From the NCBI RefSeq assembly GCF_001457475.1, contig NZ_LN831029.1, positions 1,054,001 to 1,118,000 of the forward strand: a stretch of DNA of 64,000 nucleotides. The letters run 5' to 3'. Below are positions 1 through 8,540 of the stretch, in pieces; position 1 is the stretch's first letter, and each line of letters begins with the position of its first letter. Under the pieces are notes generated by a model. That model was given only the letters and a program-made list of their open reading frames with translations, did no database searches and had not been told where the DNA came from. The position numbers and the translations under genes are program-made. The stretch is from Achromobacter xylosoxidans (GTDB lineage: Bacteria > Pseudomonadota > Gammaproteobacteria > Burkholderiales > Burkholderiaceae_B).

Positions 1-74
1 TCGGTCAGGTCCACCAGGCGGATGCGGCCCGACACCAGTTCGGTCATGAATTGGGCAAGTATGGGTTGGCTCAT
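1..74 (-). CDS. Cyclase-family (isatin hydrolase/kynurenine formamidase-like) protein, N-terminal fragment
   Basis: Only the first 24 codons lie in the window; the gene continues past the left edge. The start is the ATG at 74, preceded by GGAGCAACAG, a good ribosome-binding site. The peptide contains SGRIRLVDLT, which resembles the conserved N-terminus of the metal-dependent cyclase superfamily (kynurenine formamidase, isatin hydrolase). It follows the OB-SDR gene by 31 bases on the same strand and is probably the last visible gene of the catabolic operon. An isatin hydrolase would open isatin to isatinate, which suits the neighbouring genes. With so little sequence the family call is tentative and the substrate is inferred. 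Confidence 0.5.
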   Translation of the reverse strand, partial: MSQPILAQFMTELVSGRIRLVDLT

Positions 75-105
75 CTGTTGCTCCTTTGGTTTTCGTGTCG
101 GGGCG

Positions 106-1347
106 TCAGGCGCCCAGTTCCCGTTCCAGTCCCTTGGGGTTCTCCGCCAGCCGCGCGCGGAATTCCTGTGCCACGTCGCCGACGTACACGTCCTCGACGC
201 CATCCTTCAGCGCGCGCACGATGGCGCTCGCGATGGCCGCGGGCGCCACGCGCGGGGGCGGCGTGCGCTGCTCCCATTCATGGTCGACCGGGCCGGGGAA
301 CACGTTCACCACGCGCACGCCGGCCGGCCGCATTTCGGCGCGCAGGCATTGCGCCAGCGACAGCGCGGCGGCCTTGGAGGCCGACCACATGCCGCGCGCC
401 GGCAGGTTGAGGTGGGCGTAGATCGACAGCACGTTGACCCAGGCCGTGGCGTTGTTGACGCCGTCGGCGGCGCGGCCGCACAGCGCCGGGCCGAAGCCCT
501 GCGCCAGCCGCATCAGGCCCAGCACGTTGACGTCCAGGGCGTCGCGCGCGGTGTTGACGTCCTTGCGGCCGAGCAGGCCGCCTTCGCGTTCCAGGTCGGC
601 GGTGTTGACCAGGATCTCGACCTTGCCGCCGATCGACGCCGCGGCGCGCTCGACCGAGTCGCTGTCGGTCACGTCCAGCGCCAGCGCCTGCACCCGCGGA
701 TCGGCCGCCAGCGCGTCGAAGCCGGCGTCGCGGCGCCAGGCCTGCGGATCGCCCAGGAACACGGTCGGGCAGCCGGCGTCGAGCAGGGCGCGCGCCACCG
801 CCTGGCCCACCGCCGACTTGCCGTCGGTGACCAGCGCCCGGCGGAATTTCGGATCGCACGAGGTCTCGCGCAGGGTCTTGTCGTCTTCCATATTGGGTGT
901 ATTCCTTTCGGGCAGGGCGATCATCACGGCCTGGCCGCCGCGGTCGAGCTTGAGCGCCAGCCGCACGCGGGCGCCGTCGGCGCAATCCTGGTGCACGTGC
1001 GCCACCACCGACGGGCCGGCGTCCATGCGCACCGTGCCCACCCGCCACGGCAGGCGTTCACGGAAATAGAGGTCGTTGCTGTGGTGCAGCGTGGTGCTGA
1101 CCAGCAGCACGCCGTTGGGATCCACCGGCCGCCACGGCAGGCGTTCCGACAGGCAATGGCCGCAGACTTCGCGCGGCGGGTACTGCACCGCGCCGCAATC
1201 GGCGCAGGTCTGCAGTTCGAAGCGGCCTTCGGCGGCCGCGGCCGTCAGGCCCAGGGCGGCGCGGCTGCGGGCGCCCGGCGGCAGGGTCGGCTGGCGCGTG
1301 CGCGCCACCGGATTCTTGCGCGGCGGCTTGGCTAGCGGCTCGGTCAT
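106..1347 (-). CDS. DUF35/OB-fold acyl-CoA-binding domain fused to a degenerate short-chain dehydrogenase
   Basis: This is a 413-residue two-domain protein. Residues 1-150 form a DUF35 module: a rubredoxin-like zinc ribbon with Cys48, Cys51, Cys62 and Cys65, then an OB fold. DUF35 proteins partner thiolase-like enzymes and bind acyl-CoA. Residues 165-413 are an SDR Rossmann domain. The nucleotide-binding loop is atypical (TDGKSAVG, about 174-181), Ser308 is kept, but the usual YxxxK is WSASK, with Trp321 in place of the catalytic Tyr. The start ATG overlaps the thiolase stop (ATGA). There is no stop between the domains, but an ATG at 891 (Met153), about 10 bases after AAAGGA, could start the SDR part separately. 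Full oxidoreductase activity is doubtful. Confidence 0.75.
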   Translation of the reverse strand: MTEPLAKPPRKNPVARTRQPTLPPGARSRAALGLTAAAAEGRFELQTCADCGAVQYPPREVCGHCLSERLPWRPVDPNGVLLVSTTLHHSNDLYFRERLPWRVGTVRMDAGPSVVAHVHQDCADGARVRLALKLDRGGQAVMIALPERNTPNMEDDKTLRETSCDPKFRRALVTDGKSAVGQAVARALLDAGCPTVFLGDPQAWRRDAGFDALAADPRVQALALDVTDSDSVERAAASIGGKVEILVNTADLEREGGLLGRKDVNTARDALDVNVLGLMRLAQGFGPALCGRAADGVNNATAWVNVLSIYAHLNLPARGMWSASKAAALSLAQCLRAEMRPAGVRVVNVFPGPVDHEWEQRTPPPRVAPAAIASAIVRALKDGVEDVYVGDVAQEFRARLAENPKGLERELGA

Positions 1348-2519
1348 GCGTCGCTCCTGGCCAGGATGGCCGCGGCGGTGCACAGCCCACGGTCGTAGTT
1401 GATCATGCCGAAGCCGCTGACCAGGCCCAGGCGCGCGTCGGCCACCTGCGTGCCGCCGGCGGTGCCGGTCAGCTGGCGCAGCGCCTCGACCATGCCGAGG
1501 TAGCCGCCGGCGGCGCCGGCCTGGCCCACCGACAGCTGGCCGCCGTTGGTGTTGAACGGGAAGCTGCCGTCGACGGTGAAGGTGTTGGCGCGCACGAATT
1601 GCGGCGCCTCGCCCTTGGCGCAGAAGCCCAGGTCTTCCATCTGCATCAGGTTGATGACCGGGTAGTCGTCGTAGGCTTGCAGAAAGTCCATGTCGGCCGG
1701 GGCCGCATCCGCCATGCCGTAGAGTTCGTCGACGTCCATGGTCCAGCCGCCGCGGGTCTGGATCGGATCTTCGATCCAGGCGTTGTGGCGCTCGATGGTG
1801 GACAGGATGCGGGCGTAGGGTAGCTTCAGCGCCCGGGCCCGGTCTTCGCTCATCACCAGGAAGCCGTCGGCGCCGGCGCAGGGCATGACGCAGTCGAACA
1901 GGTGGATCGGGTCGGTGATGACGCGCGCGTCCAGGTATTGCTTGAGGGTCAGCGGCTTTTTCATCAGCGCGTGCGGATAGCGCAGGGCGTTGGCGCGCTG
2001 CGCCACGCAGACCTTGCCGAAGTCCTCGCGGGTGGCGCCGGTGCTGCGCATGTAGTGCGCGGTCAGCAGCGCGAAGCTGGCGTTGGGGCCGCCGGCGCCA
2101 TAGGGGTAGACGGCATCCTGGGCGAAGCGCGAGAACTGGCTGACGGTGTTGCGGAACGAGTCGACCTGGTTGGTGTCGCCCGCGATGCAGGCGACGATGC
2201 CGGCGTCGCCCGCCTGCACCGCGCGCGCGGCGCGGCGCAGCGCGGCCACGCCGCTGGCGCCGCCCATGGGGATGTGGTCGAGCCAGCGCGGGCTCATGCC
2301 CAGGTGCTGCGTCAGGCCCACGGCGGTGTCCGGCGCCAGCGTGAAGCTGGACACGCACAGGCCGTCGACGTCGGTCTTGGCGATGCCGGCCTGGCGGATC
2401 AGCGCGCCCAGCGCGCGGCCCAGCCACCAATGCGCGGCATGGGTGGAGTAGCGCTCATACGGAATGCTGACGGGCAGGGCCGCCACCACGCCGTCGTAGC
2501 GGGCGCGCGGCGTGCTCAT
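1344..2519 (-). CDS. Thiolase-like protein without catalytic Cys (candidate acyl-CoA aldolase/lyase)
   Basis: This 391-residue protein has the SCP2/Ltp thiolase fold. At the position of the nucleophilic Cys (normally CxSG) it reads G87-A-S-G, and the C-terminal GHP motif is GQAG inside GGQLSVGQAG. Family members without the Cys, such as steroid lyase Ltp2, work with a DUF35 partner as retro-aldolases that split beta-hydroxyacyl-CoA into an acyl-CoA and a carbonyl compound. Here a DUF35 domain is encoded immediately downstream with a 4-base overlap, and the CoA ligase overlaps upstream. I infer aldolytic cleavage of a CoA ester, possibly dioxindole-3-acetyl-CoA, rather than thiolysis. The start ATG at 2519 is fixed by the ATGA overlap. 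Confidence 0.8.
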   Translation of the reverse strand: MSTPRARYDGVVAALPVSIPYERYSTHAAHWWLGRALGALIRQAGIAKTDVDGLCVSSFTLAPDTAVGLTQHLGMSPRWLDHIPMGGASGVAALRRAARAVQAGDAGIVACIAGDTNQVDSFRNTVSQFSRFAQDAVYPYGAGGPNASFALLTAHYMRSTGATREDFGKVCVAQRANALRYPHALMKKPLTLKQYLDARVITDPIHLFDCVMPCAGADGFLVMSEDRARALKLPYARILSTIERHNAWIEDPIQTRGGWTMDVDELYGMADAAPADMDFLQAYDDYPVINLMQMEDLGFCAKGEAPQFVRANTFTVDGSFPFNTNGGQLSVGQAGAAGGYLGMVEALRQLTGTAGGTQVADARLGLVSGFGMINYDRGLCTAAAILARSDA

Positions 2520-4147
2520 CGGGCGGGCTCCTGGCGCTTCTTCATGGCGGTGGTGTCGACGCAGCTGGCCGTGCCTGGCAGGGTCGGCGCCAGCGCCTTC
2601 ATTTCGCCGCGCTGGATCTTGTTGGTGGTGGTGAGCGGCAGGCTGTCGACGAAGGCGACGTAGCCGGGCGCCTTGTAATAGGCCAGCTGTTGCAGGCTCC
2701 ACTGCACGATGTCGCGGGCCGCGTCGGCGCGGGCGGCGGCGTCGGCGGGCGCGGTTTCCGCCACCACGCAGGCCAGCACCTCGTCGCCGCGCACCGGGTC
2801 GGGCACGGCGGCCACTGCTACGGCCTTGACCAGCGGATGCTGCAGCAGCACGCTTTCGACTTCCACGGCCGAGATGTTCTCGCCGCTGCGGCGGATCACG
2901 TTCTTCTTGCGGTCGACGAAGCGCAGCGCGCCGTCGGCCTCGCGGCGCACGATGTCGCCGGTGTGGAACCAGCCGTCCTCCCACGCCTGCGAAGTGGCCT
3001 CGGCGTCCTTCAGGTACCCGGCGAAGAAGCCGTAGCGCGGGTCATCGCCGGCATGGCGCACCAGCAGCTCGCCCGGCTCGCCGGCCGCGGCCTCGCCGCC
3101 GTGGTCGGCGACGATGCGCACCTCTACGTCGTCCTCTTCGCGGCCGAAGCAGCTGCTGCCGATGTGGCGCGGCTCCTGGTTGGCGATGATGACGGCCCCG
3201 GCGCCGGTCTCGGTCATGGCCCAGGCTTCCAGCAGCGGGAAGCCGAAGCGTTCCTCGAACGGTTCATGCAGCTTGCGGTCGACGCCGGCGCCGAAGCCGA
3301 AGCGGATCGCCGGCTGCCTGTCCCGGGCCGAGGGTTCGGCCTTCATCAGGATCGCCGGCATCACGCCCAGGTAGTGCAGCACGGTGGCGCCCGAGTCGCG
3401 CACGCTGTCCCACCAGGTCTTGGGATGGAAGCGGTCCAGCGGAATCAGGCAGCCGCCGGTGAGCACCATGGCCATGGCGGAATAGGCCATGGCGTTCATG
3501 TGCACCAGCGGCAGCGGCGTCAGCATGCGTTCCTCGCCGGGGCGCAGCGCGGCCAGGCCGCCGATGCGGGCGTACCAGCCGCCCGCGTGCAGAAAATAGC
3601 GGTTCGGCAGGATGCAGCCCTTGGGACGGCCGGTCGTGCCGGACGTGTACAGCAGCGCGCACTCGGTCAGTTCATCCGGCTCGCCCGCCAGCGGCGCGGG
3701 GAAGGGCGCGGCGGGCGGGGCGTCGTCCGGCCCCATCACGCGCAGCGGCCGGCCGGCGCGCTCGGCGGCGGCTAGCAGGTCGGCGTGGCGCTCGGGCAGG
3801 GCCACCGCCAGCGCGATTTCGGAATGGCCGGTCAGGTACTCCAGTTCGGCCGCGCGCAGGTCGGGATTGATCGGCACCACCGACACGCCCAGCGCGTTGA
3901 GCGCGAACCAGTGCAGGAAGAAGGCGGGACGGTTTTCCAGCAGCAGGCCGGCGCGGTGGCCGTGGCCGTAACCGGCGCGGGCATAGGCCGCGCGCAGCGT
4001 CTCGATGGCGCTGGCCGCCTGGGCGTAGGTCAGCTCGCCGGCGCCGATGCCATAGATGGCGGCGGTTTCCGGCAGGATGCACAGGAAGGGCCGGGCGCCA
4101 TGCCGGGCCGCGGTGTCCAGAAAAGCCTGGTGGACGGTGGGGCTCAC
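2516..4147 (-). CDS. AMP-dependent acyl-CoA synthetase/ligase
   Basis: This is a 543-residue ANL-superfamily enzyme that activates a carboxylic acid as an acyl-adenylate and transfers it to CoA. The AMP-binding P-loop YTSGTTGRPKG lies at residues 167-177, followed by the AWAMTETG A5 motif, GWFHTGDI, and the C-terminal hinge and Lys region (DRKKNVIRRSGENIS, then NKIQRGEMK). Length is typical. Its end overlaps the thiolase start by four bases, and it begins 9 bases after the dioxygenase beta stop, so it is translationally coupled in the operon. The likely role is CoA activation of the oxygenated aromatic acid before C-C cleavage. The substrate cannot be read from the sequence. Confidence 0.9.
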   Translation of the reverse strand: MSPTVHQAFLDTAARHGARPFLCILPETAAIYGIGAGELTYAQAASAIETLRAAYARAGYGHGHRAGLLLENRPAFFLHWFALNALGVSVVPINPDLRAAELEYLTGHSEIALAVALPERHADLLAAAERAGRPLRVMGPDDAPPAAPFPAPLAGEPDELTECALLYTSGTTGRPKGCILPNRYFLHAGGWYARIGGLAALRPGEERMLTPLPLVHMNAMAYSAMAMVLTGGCLIPLDRFHPKTWWDSVRDSGATVLHYLGVMPAILMKAEPSARDRQPAIRFGFGAGVDRKLHEPFEERFGFPLLEAWAMTETGAGAVIIANQEPRHIGSSCFGREEDDVEVRIVADHGGEAAAGEPGELLVRHAGDDPRYGFFAGYLKDAEATSQAWEDGWFHTGDIVRREADGALRFVDRKKNVIRRSGENISAVEVESVLLQHPLVKAVAVAAVPDPVRGDEVLACVVAETAPADAAARADAARDIVQWSLQQLAYYKAPGYVAFVDSLPLTTTNKIQRGEMKALAPTLPGTASCVDTTAMKKRQEPAR

Positions 4148-4156
4148 AAGCCGCTC

Positions 4157-4648
4157 CTACATGAACAATTGGATGTTGCCGAATGCGGCGTCGCAGTTCA
4201 CCAGGTCGACGCGCTTGAGGCGGATGCGCAGCGCGCCGTCCTGCTCGACCAGATGATGCGTGGCCCAGCCGGCGTACAGGGTCTGCGCGTCCTGGCGCGT
4301 TTCGACGTAGTGGAAGGCGGTGCGCACCACATGGCGACCCTGCCCGGGCGCCGAGTCGGGATGGTCGCGTTCGACCGTGGGCGCCTGTAGCAGGTGATGG
4401 CAACGGCTCTTGGGTTGCTGCGAGAAGGTGCGCTGGCCCGCCAGGCGCTCGACCCGCACGCGCAGCAGCAGCTTGTCCTCGTACATCAGCGAGGCGTGCA
4501 GGCGGGCGTCGGTCTGGCCGTGGGCCAGCGGCATCCAGTAGTGGCCGTCCTCGGTGTACAGATCCAGCCAGTCCTCGAAGCGCAGCTCGTCGAGCAGGCG
4601 CGCCTCGGCGTAGACGAAATCGATCAGGTCGCGGTCGCTCAAGCTCAT
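4157..4648 (-). CDS. Aromatic-ring-hydroxylating dioxygenase, beta (small) subunit
   Basis: This 163-residue protein has the NTF2-like cone fold of Rieske oxygenase small subunits. Recognisable segments are FVYAEARLLDE, the WLDLYTEDGHYWMP strand region and the closing FGNIQLF. It is non-catalytic and stabilises the alpha3beta3 oxygenase. The ATG at 4648 overlaps the alpha-subunit stop (ATGA), which fixes the start and supports paired synthesis. A longer reading that begins upstream inside the alpha gene is rejected because it lacks family similarity. Confidence 0.9.
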   Translation of the reverse strand: MSLSDRDLIDFVYAEARLLDELRFEDWLDLYTEDGHYWMPLAHGQTDARLHASLMYEDKLLLRVRVERLAGQRTFSQQPKSRCHHLLQAPTVERDHPDSAPGQGRHVVRTAFHYVETRQDAQTLYAGWATHHLVEQDGALRIRLKRVDLVNCDAAFGNIQLFM

Positions 4649-5958
4649 GCCTGCTCCGTCATGTAGCGGCCCCATGCGCGGTACTGGTTGCGCATCTGCC
4701 ATTCGTTGGTGCCGTTGGTGGTGACGTTCTTCTGGCCGAGCTCGGCCGGGTCGTACAGGCGGCCGACGTTGACCCAGTCGCGGGCGCGCGATTGCAGGCC
4801 GTCCTGGGCGCGCTCGTACATCTCCAGGTCGTCATGGCCGACCACCGAGGTGGGCGCGTTGATCAGGCGGTTGTACATGAGGGTGCGTTCCAGCAGCAGG
4901 TCGGGCGCGCCGACCAGGCGGAAGGTCCACGACTCCACCAGGGTGCGGTCGGCGGCGATCGGCTTGAACACGCGCAGGGTCTGGATCGGGCCCTTGACCA
5001 TGATGTTGGGGAAGTACACGGTGTTGTGGCGCACGTCGCCCAGGATCTGGCGGGCGCGCTCCTCGCCGTAGGCGGCGACCATCGACTCCCAGTAACCCGG
5101 AATGCCCGAATAGGCGGCGTGGATCGAATCGGACACGCCGGTGTGTCCGTGGCCGTTTTCCCAGACGCGGATGCCCATGTTCTCGAAGAACTCATAGGGC
5201 GAGATGAACGGCGCGAACAGTTCCACCGCCATCGGCTTGGGCGTGCCGGCCGGGGCCTGTTCCCACACCTTCACCGCCGTGCCGGCCGATGATTCGTGCG
5301 CCACCATCGGGTGGCAGGTGTCGGTCTGGTTGTCGACCAGCATCTTCCAGTTGCAGCGGTGCATGTAGCGCAGCACGCCGCCGGCAACTTCCAGCCGGCC
5401 CTCGGGCGAGCGGTCGACCATGTTGTCCAGCGTCGACAGCGCGTCGCCGAAGAAGTCCTCGAACGACTGGCCGACGGGATTCAGGCGGCAGAACACGAAG
5501 CCGCGGTGGTTGCGCACGTCTTTCACCGCCGCCATGCCCTGGCTGGCCTCGCACTGCTCCAGGCCGGTGTTCTCATAGCCCTTTTTCAGCGGGATCGACA
5601 GCAGGCTGCCGTCGGTCTTGAAGGTCCAGGCGTGATAGGGACAGCGGAAGAACTTGCCGGTGTTGCCGCAGGCGTCGCCCGCCACCATGGTGCCCTTGTG
5701 CGGACAGCGGTTGTGCAGCACGCGCACCGAGCGGTCGCTGTGGCGCACCATCACCACCGGCTGGTTGCCGACGGTGGTGGTGATGTAGTCGCCGGGGTTG
5801 GGCACCTGGCTGTCGTGGCCGACGTAGACCCAGGTGTTGGCGTACAGCCGTTCCATCTCCAGGTCGAACAGTTCATCGTCGATGAACAGGTCCTTGTGCA
5901 CCTCGGTCTCGCGCAGCAAGGCGCGGATGGCATCGGGGTTGTCGCGGTATTTGACCAT
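4645..5958 (-). CDS. Rieske aromatic-ring-hydroxylating dioxygenase, alpha subunit
   Basis: This is a 437-residue oxygenase large subunit. The Rieske [2Fe-2S] ligands are Cys85, His87, Cys106 and His109 (CPH, then CPYH). The mononuclear iron site is DNQTDTCHPMVAH, with the electron-bridging Asp213 and ligands His216 and His221. It inserts dioxygen into an aromatic substrate using electrons from the reductase encoded next to it. The start ATG at 5958 follows GAGGAGACC at good spacing; a longer frame upstream is not family-like. Overlap with the beta gene and its place in a CoA-ligase/thiolase/IOR operon recall IacC/IadD-type indole-acetate dioxygenases. Indole-3-acetate as substrate is inferred. 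Confidence 0.93.
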   Translation of the reverse strand: MVKYRDNPDAIRALLRETEVHKDLFIDDELFDLEMERLYANTWVYVGHDSQVPNPGDYITTTVGNQPVVMVRHSDRSVRVLHNRCPHKGTMVAGDACGNTGKFFRCPYHAWTFKTDGSLLSIPLKKGYENTGLEQCEASQGMAAVKDVRNHRGFVFCRLNPVGQSFEDFFGDALSTLDNMVDRSPEGRLEVAGGVLRYMHRCNWKMLVDNQTDTCHPMVAHESSAGTAVKVWEQAPAGTPKPMAVELFAPFISPYEFFENMGIRVWENGHGHTGVSDSIHAAYSGIPGYWESMVAAYGEERARQILGDVRHNTVYFPNIMVKGPIQTLRVFKPIAADRTLVESWTFRLVGAPDLLLERTLMYNRLINAPTSVVGHDDLEMYERAQDGLQSRARDWVNVGRLYDPAELGQKNVTTNGTNEWQMRNQYRAWGRYMTEQA

Positions 5959-5984
5959 CGTGGTCTCCTCTTCTCGCGCCCGGC

Positions 5985-6962
5985 CTACAGGTCCAGCACC
6001 AGGCGCGCCGACTTGGCGCGCGAGATACAGATCTGGATGATCTTGCCGCTGGCTTTCTCGGTATCCGACAGGTAGTAATCGCGGTGGTCCGGCTCGCCTT
6101 CCAGCACGGTGGCTTGGCAAACGCCGCATTCGCCGCGCTTGCAGTCGTACATCGGGTCGCAGCCTTCTTCTTCCATCACCTCGACGATGGTCTTGTCGGC
6201 GGGAATGGTCAGCACCCGGCCGGACTGGCGCAGCTCGACCTCGAAGGGCTGGTCGCCGGCCTGCGGCGCGGCGCTGGTGAACAGTTCGAAATGGATGTGG
6301 GCGTCGGGCCAGTGGCGCGCGCGCGCTTCCTGGATGACGGCGTCTATCAGGCCCTTGGGACCGCAGACGTACAGATGCTGGCGTGGACTGGCGGCGTCCA
6401 GCAGCGCCTTCAGGTCGAAGCGGCAGGAGGGATCATCGTCGGCGTGCAGCACCAGCGCGTCGCCGGCCAGCGCCTGCAGTTCCGGCAGGAAGGCCAGTTG
6501 GTCGCGGCTGCGGCCGCTGTAGTGCAGTTCGAAGGCGCGGTTGGCGGACTTGAGCGCCGCCGCCATCGACGCCACCGGCGTGATGCCGATGCCGCCGGCG
6601 ATCAGCACCACCGGCTCGTCGCCGGCCGGGCCCTCGTGCAGCGGGAAATCGTTCTTTGGCCCTTCGACGCTGAGCGTGTCGCCCACTGCCAGGCCATGCA
6701 TGTGGCGCGAGCCGCCCGCGCTGGCTTCTTCCAGCCGCACGCCCAGGCGGTATTCGACGGGTTCGGCGAAGCGGCCGGCTTCCGGCGCCAGTTGCACCAG
6801 CGAGTAGCAGCGCGGTTCGCGCAGGCCCGGCACGCTGACCTTCAGGTGGGCGCCGGGGCCGAAGGCGGGCAGGGCGCCGCCGTCTTCGCGCGCCAGGCGC
6901 AGCGAGCGGATCAGCGGCGATTCCTGCCGGACTTCACGGACGATGAGTTTCAGGGTTTGCAC
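5985..6962 (-). CDS. Rieske oxygenase reductase (FMN/NAD domain plus C-terminal 2Fe-2S ferredoxin, VanB type)
   Basis: This 325-residue phthalate-dioxygenase-reductase-type protein moves electrons from NAD(P)H to the Rieske oxygenase. It has a flavin-binding RCYSL motif at 51-55, a nucleotide-binding GGIGITP around 123-129, CGPKGL at 200-205, and a plant-type [2Fe-2S] ferredoxin domain with Cys274, Cys279, Cys282 and Cys312. The start is GTG at 6962 with GAGACGAAC upstream; no better ATG exists near the domain start. It lies 26 bases upstream of the alpha-subunit gene, so oxygenase and reductase form one functional set. Confidence 0.92.
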   Translation of the reverse strand: MQTLKLIVREVRQESPLIRSLRLAREDGGALPAFGPGAHLKVSVPGLREPRCYSLVQLAPEAGRFAEPVEYRLGVRLEEASAGGSRHMHGLAVGDTLSVEGPKNDFPLHEGPAGDEPVVLIAGGIGITPVASMAAALKSANRAFELHYSGRSRDQLAFLPELQALAGDALVLHADDDPSCRFDLKALLDAASPRQHLYVCGPKGLIDAVIQEARARHWPDAHIHFELFTSAAPQAGDQPFEVELRQSGRVLTIPADKTIVEVMEEEGCDPMYDCKRGECGVCQATVLEGEPDHRDYYLSDTEKASGKIIQICISRAKSARLVLDL

Positions 6963-6984
6963 GGCGTTCGTCTCTATCTCGATG

Positions 6985-8529
6985 TCAGGCGGCCAGTTTC
7001 TCGGCCAGTTGGCGTTCCATGGGGCCGCATTTCTCGTCGGCCAGCGCGGCCTGGCGCAAGGCGCGCAGCGAAGCCGCCGCGTCGGGCCGGCCGGCCAGCT
7101 TGGCGGCGGCCGCGATCAGCTGGCGGTACTTGCCGCCGCCGCGCGCGTGGGTGTCGCTGTAGCCCTTGACCAGGCGGCGGCAGTTCACCGTCTCGACCGC
7201 CAGGTCGTAGTCGCGTGGCGCCAGGTCGGCGATCAGGTCCAGCCATTGCGTCAGGCCTTCGGATTCGATCTGGTGGCGCAGCGTGCGGCGCCGAAAGCGG
7301 CGCATGCCGGCCAGCGCATACAGCATCAGAAAGCCGCCCAGCGTGCCGCTCTGCATGCGGCGGCCCTTGCCCAGGCGGCGTTCGACGAAGCCGCCGAAGG
7401 CCTTCGACCGTTCCAGCCAGCGGCCCAGCCCGGCCGGCAACGTGCCGCAGATCTCTTCCAGCCGCGGGTGCATGAATTCGGTGGTGTAGACCAGCTGATC
7501 CGGCTTGGCGCCGACTTCGGCGCGCACCCGCTCGAAGCGGCTGCCTCGCGTCTTCAGGTCGGCCACGCGGATCACGTCGTCATAGGCCATGGCGGTGGCC
7601 AGGTAGCGCGCGGCGGCACAGGTCAGCGCCCATTGCTTCGATTCGCCACCGTGGCGCGCGTCCAGTTCGCGGATCGCGGCCATGCGGGCCAGGTAGTCCT
7701 CGGCGTATGCCAGGTCCTGGAATTCGATCTGGCGGCGCGCGCCGGCCGTCAGCATCGGCTGCGCACAGGCGGGAAAGTCGCGGGTGATGCGGTCGAGCAA
7801 GGCTTGCGCTCTCGGGCTGGCGGCGCGCTCGGGCACGACAGGGACCGGGCGCGCCAGATCGATCGCGGCCGGTTGCGCGGGCGCCTGGTCGGCGGCCTCG
7901 AAGCCCAGCGCGAAGGCGCGCAGGCTGGCGTCCACGCCGACGCCGGCGCGGCGCACGGTGGCCTCGAAGTCGTCGCGCGAGAACGGCAGCGCGCCGCTGC
8001 CGGCCACGGCGCCGAACAGGCTGGCGCTGATGACGCTGCCGGCGCGGTCGGCCAGGTCCTGCAGGTCGAAGCAGAGGAAGCGGCGGGCCGCCGCGCGGCC
8101 GGCCTCCAGCACCTTGTTGGGATCGGCGATGCCGTTGCCGGGGGCCGATTTTTCGCTGACCGCGTAGCTGCGGTGCGACGAGGCGATCAGCACGCTGCGG
8201 TCGGGCGTCACCAGCCCGCGCTGGATGGCGCGGCCGCCTTCCATCAGCTCGGCCGCCACCACCAGGTCGACGTCGCCCGGGGTGGGCATCAGCGCCAGCG
8301 CCGGCGGGCGGCCGGCGCGCGTCACGTCGGACTCGGGCAGCAGTTCCAGGTAATAGATGGTGGCGCCGGTGCGCTGCGCCACGCCTGGCACCGAGGTGGT
8401 CTGGGCCCACCAGCCGGCGTGCTCGGCCATGTCGACGATCCAGTCGGCCAGCACGCCGCCGCCCTGGCCGCCCATGGCCAGGATGGCGATCTTGATGGGA
8501 GTGCCTTGCTGCAATGCCACCGGGTTCAT
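6985..8529 (-). CDS. Indolepyruvate oxidoreductase beta-like subunit with C-terminal DUF6537-type domain
   Basis: This 514-residue protein starts with a 2-oxoacid:acceptor oxidoreductase gamma/beta domain (AILAMGGQGGGVLADW near residue 15, VPGVAQRTGATIYY near 47), about 190 residues long. A mostly helical C-terminal extension of about 300 residues matches the extra domain of large proteobacterial indolepyruvate:ferredoxin oxidoreductases. It would pair with the alpha subunit encoded 11 bases upstream to decarboxylate a 2-oxo acid oxidatively to a CoA ester. The start ATG at 8529 follows GAGGACCCGCCCC. In this cluster isatinate (2-aminophenylglyoxylate) is an attractive 2-oxo acid substrate, but that is inference. 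Confidence 0.85.
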   Translation of the reverse strand: MNPVALQQGTPIKIAILAMGGQGGGVLADWIVDMAEHAGWWAQTTSVPGVAQRTGATIYYLELLPESDVTRAGRPPALALMPTPGDVDLVVAAELMEGGRAIQRGLVTPDRSVLIASSHRSYAVSEKSAPGNGIADPNKVLEAGRAAARRFLCFDLQDLADRAGSVISASLFGAVAGSGALPFSRDDFEATVRRAGVGVDASLRAFALGFEAADQAPAQPAAIDLARPVPVVPERAASPRAQALLDRITRDFPACAQPMLTAGARRQIEFQDLAYAEDYLARMAAIRELDARHGGESKQWALTCAAARYLATAMAYDDVIRVADLKTRGSRFERVRAEVGAKPDQLVYTTEFMHPRLEEICGTLPAGLGRWLERSKAFGGFVERRLGKGRRMQSGTLGGFLMLYALAGMRRFRRRTLRHQIESEGLTQWLDLIADLAPRDYDLAVETVNCRRLVKGYSDTHARGGGKYRQLIAAAAKLAGRPDAAASLRALRQAALADEKCGPMERQLAEKLAA

Positions 8530-8540
8530 GGGGCGGGTCC

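Noticed and set aside
1348-2430. Upstream extension of the OB-SDR protein to 774 residues
   Set aside because: The first 361 residues are an out-of-frame reading of the thiolase gene; the real start is the ATG in the ATGA overlap at 1347.
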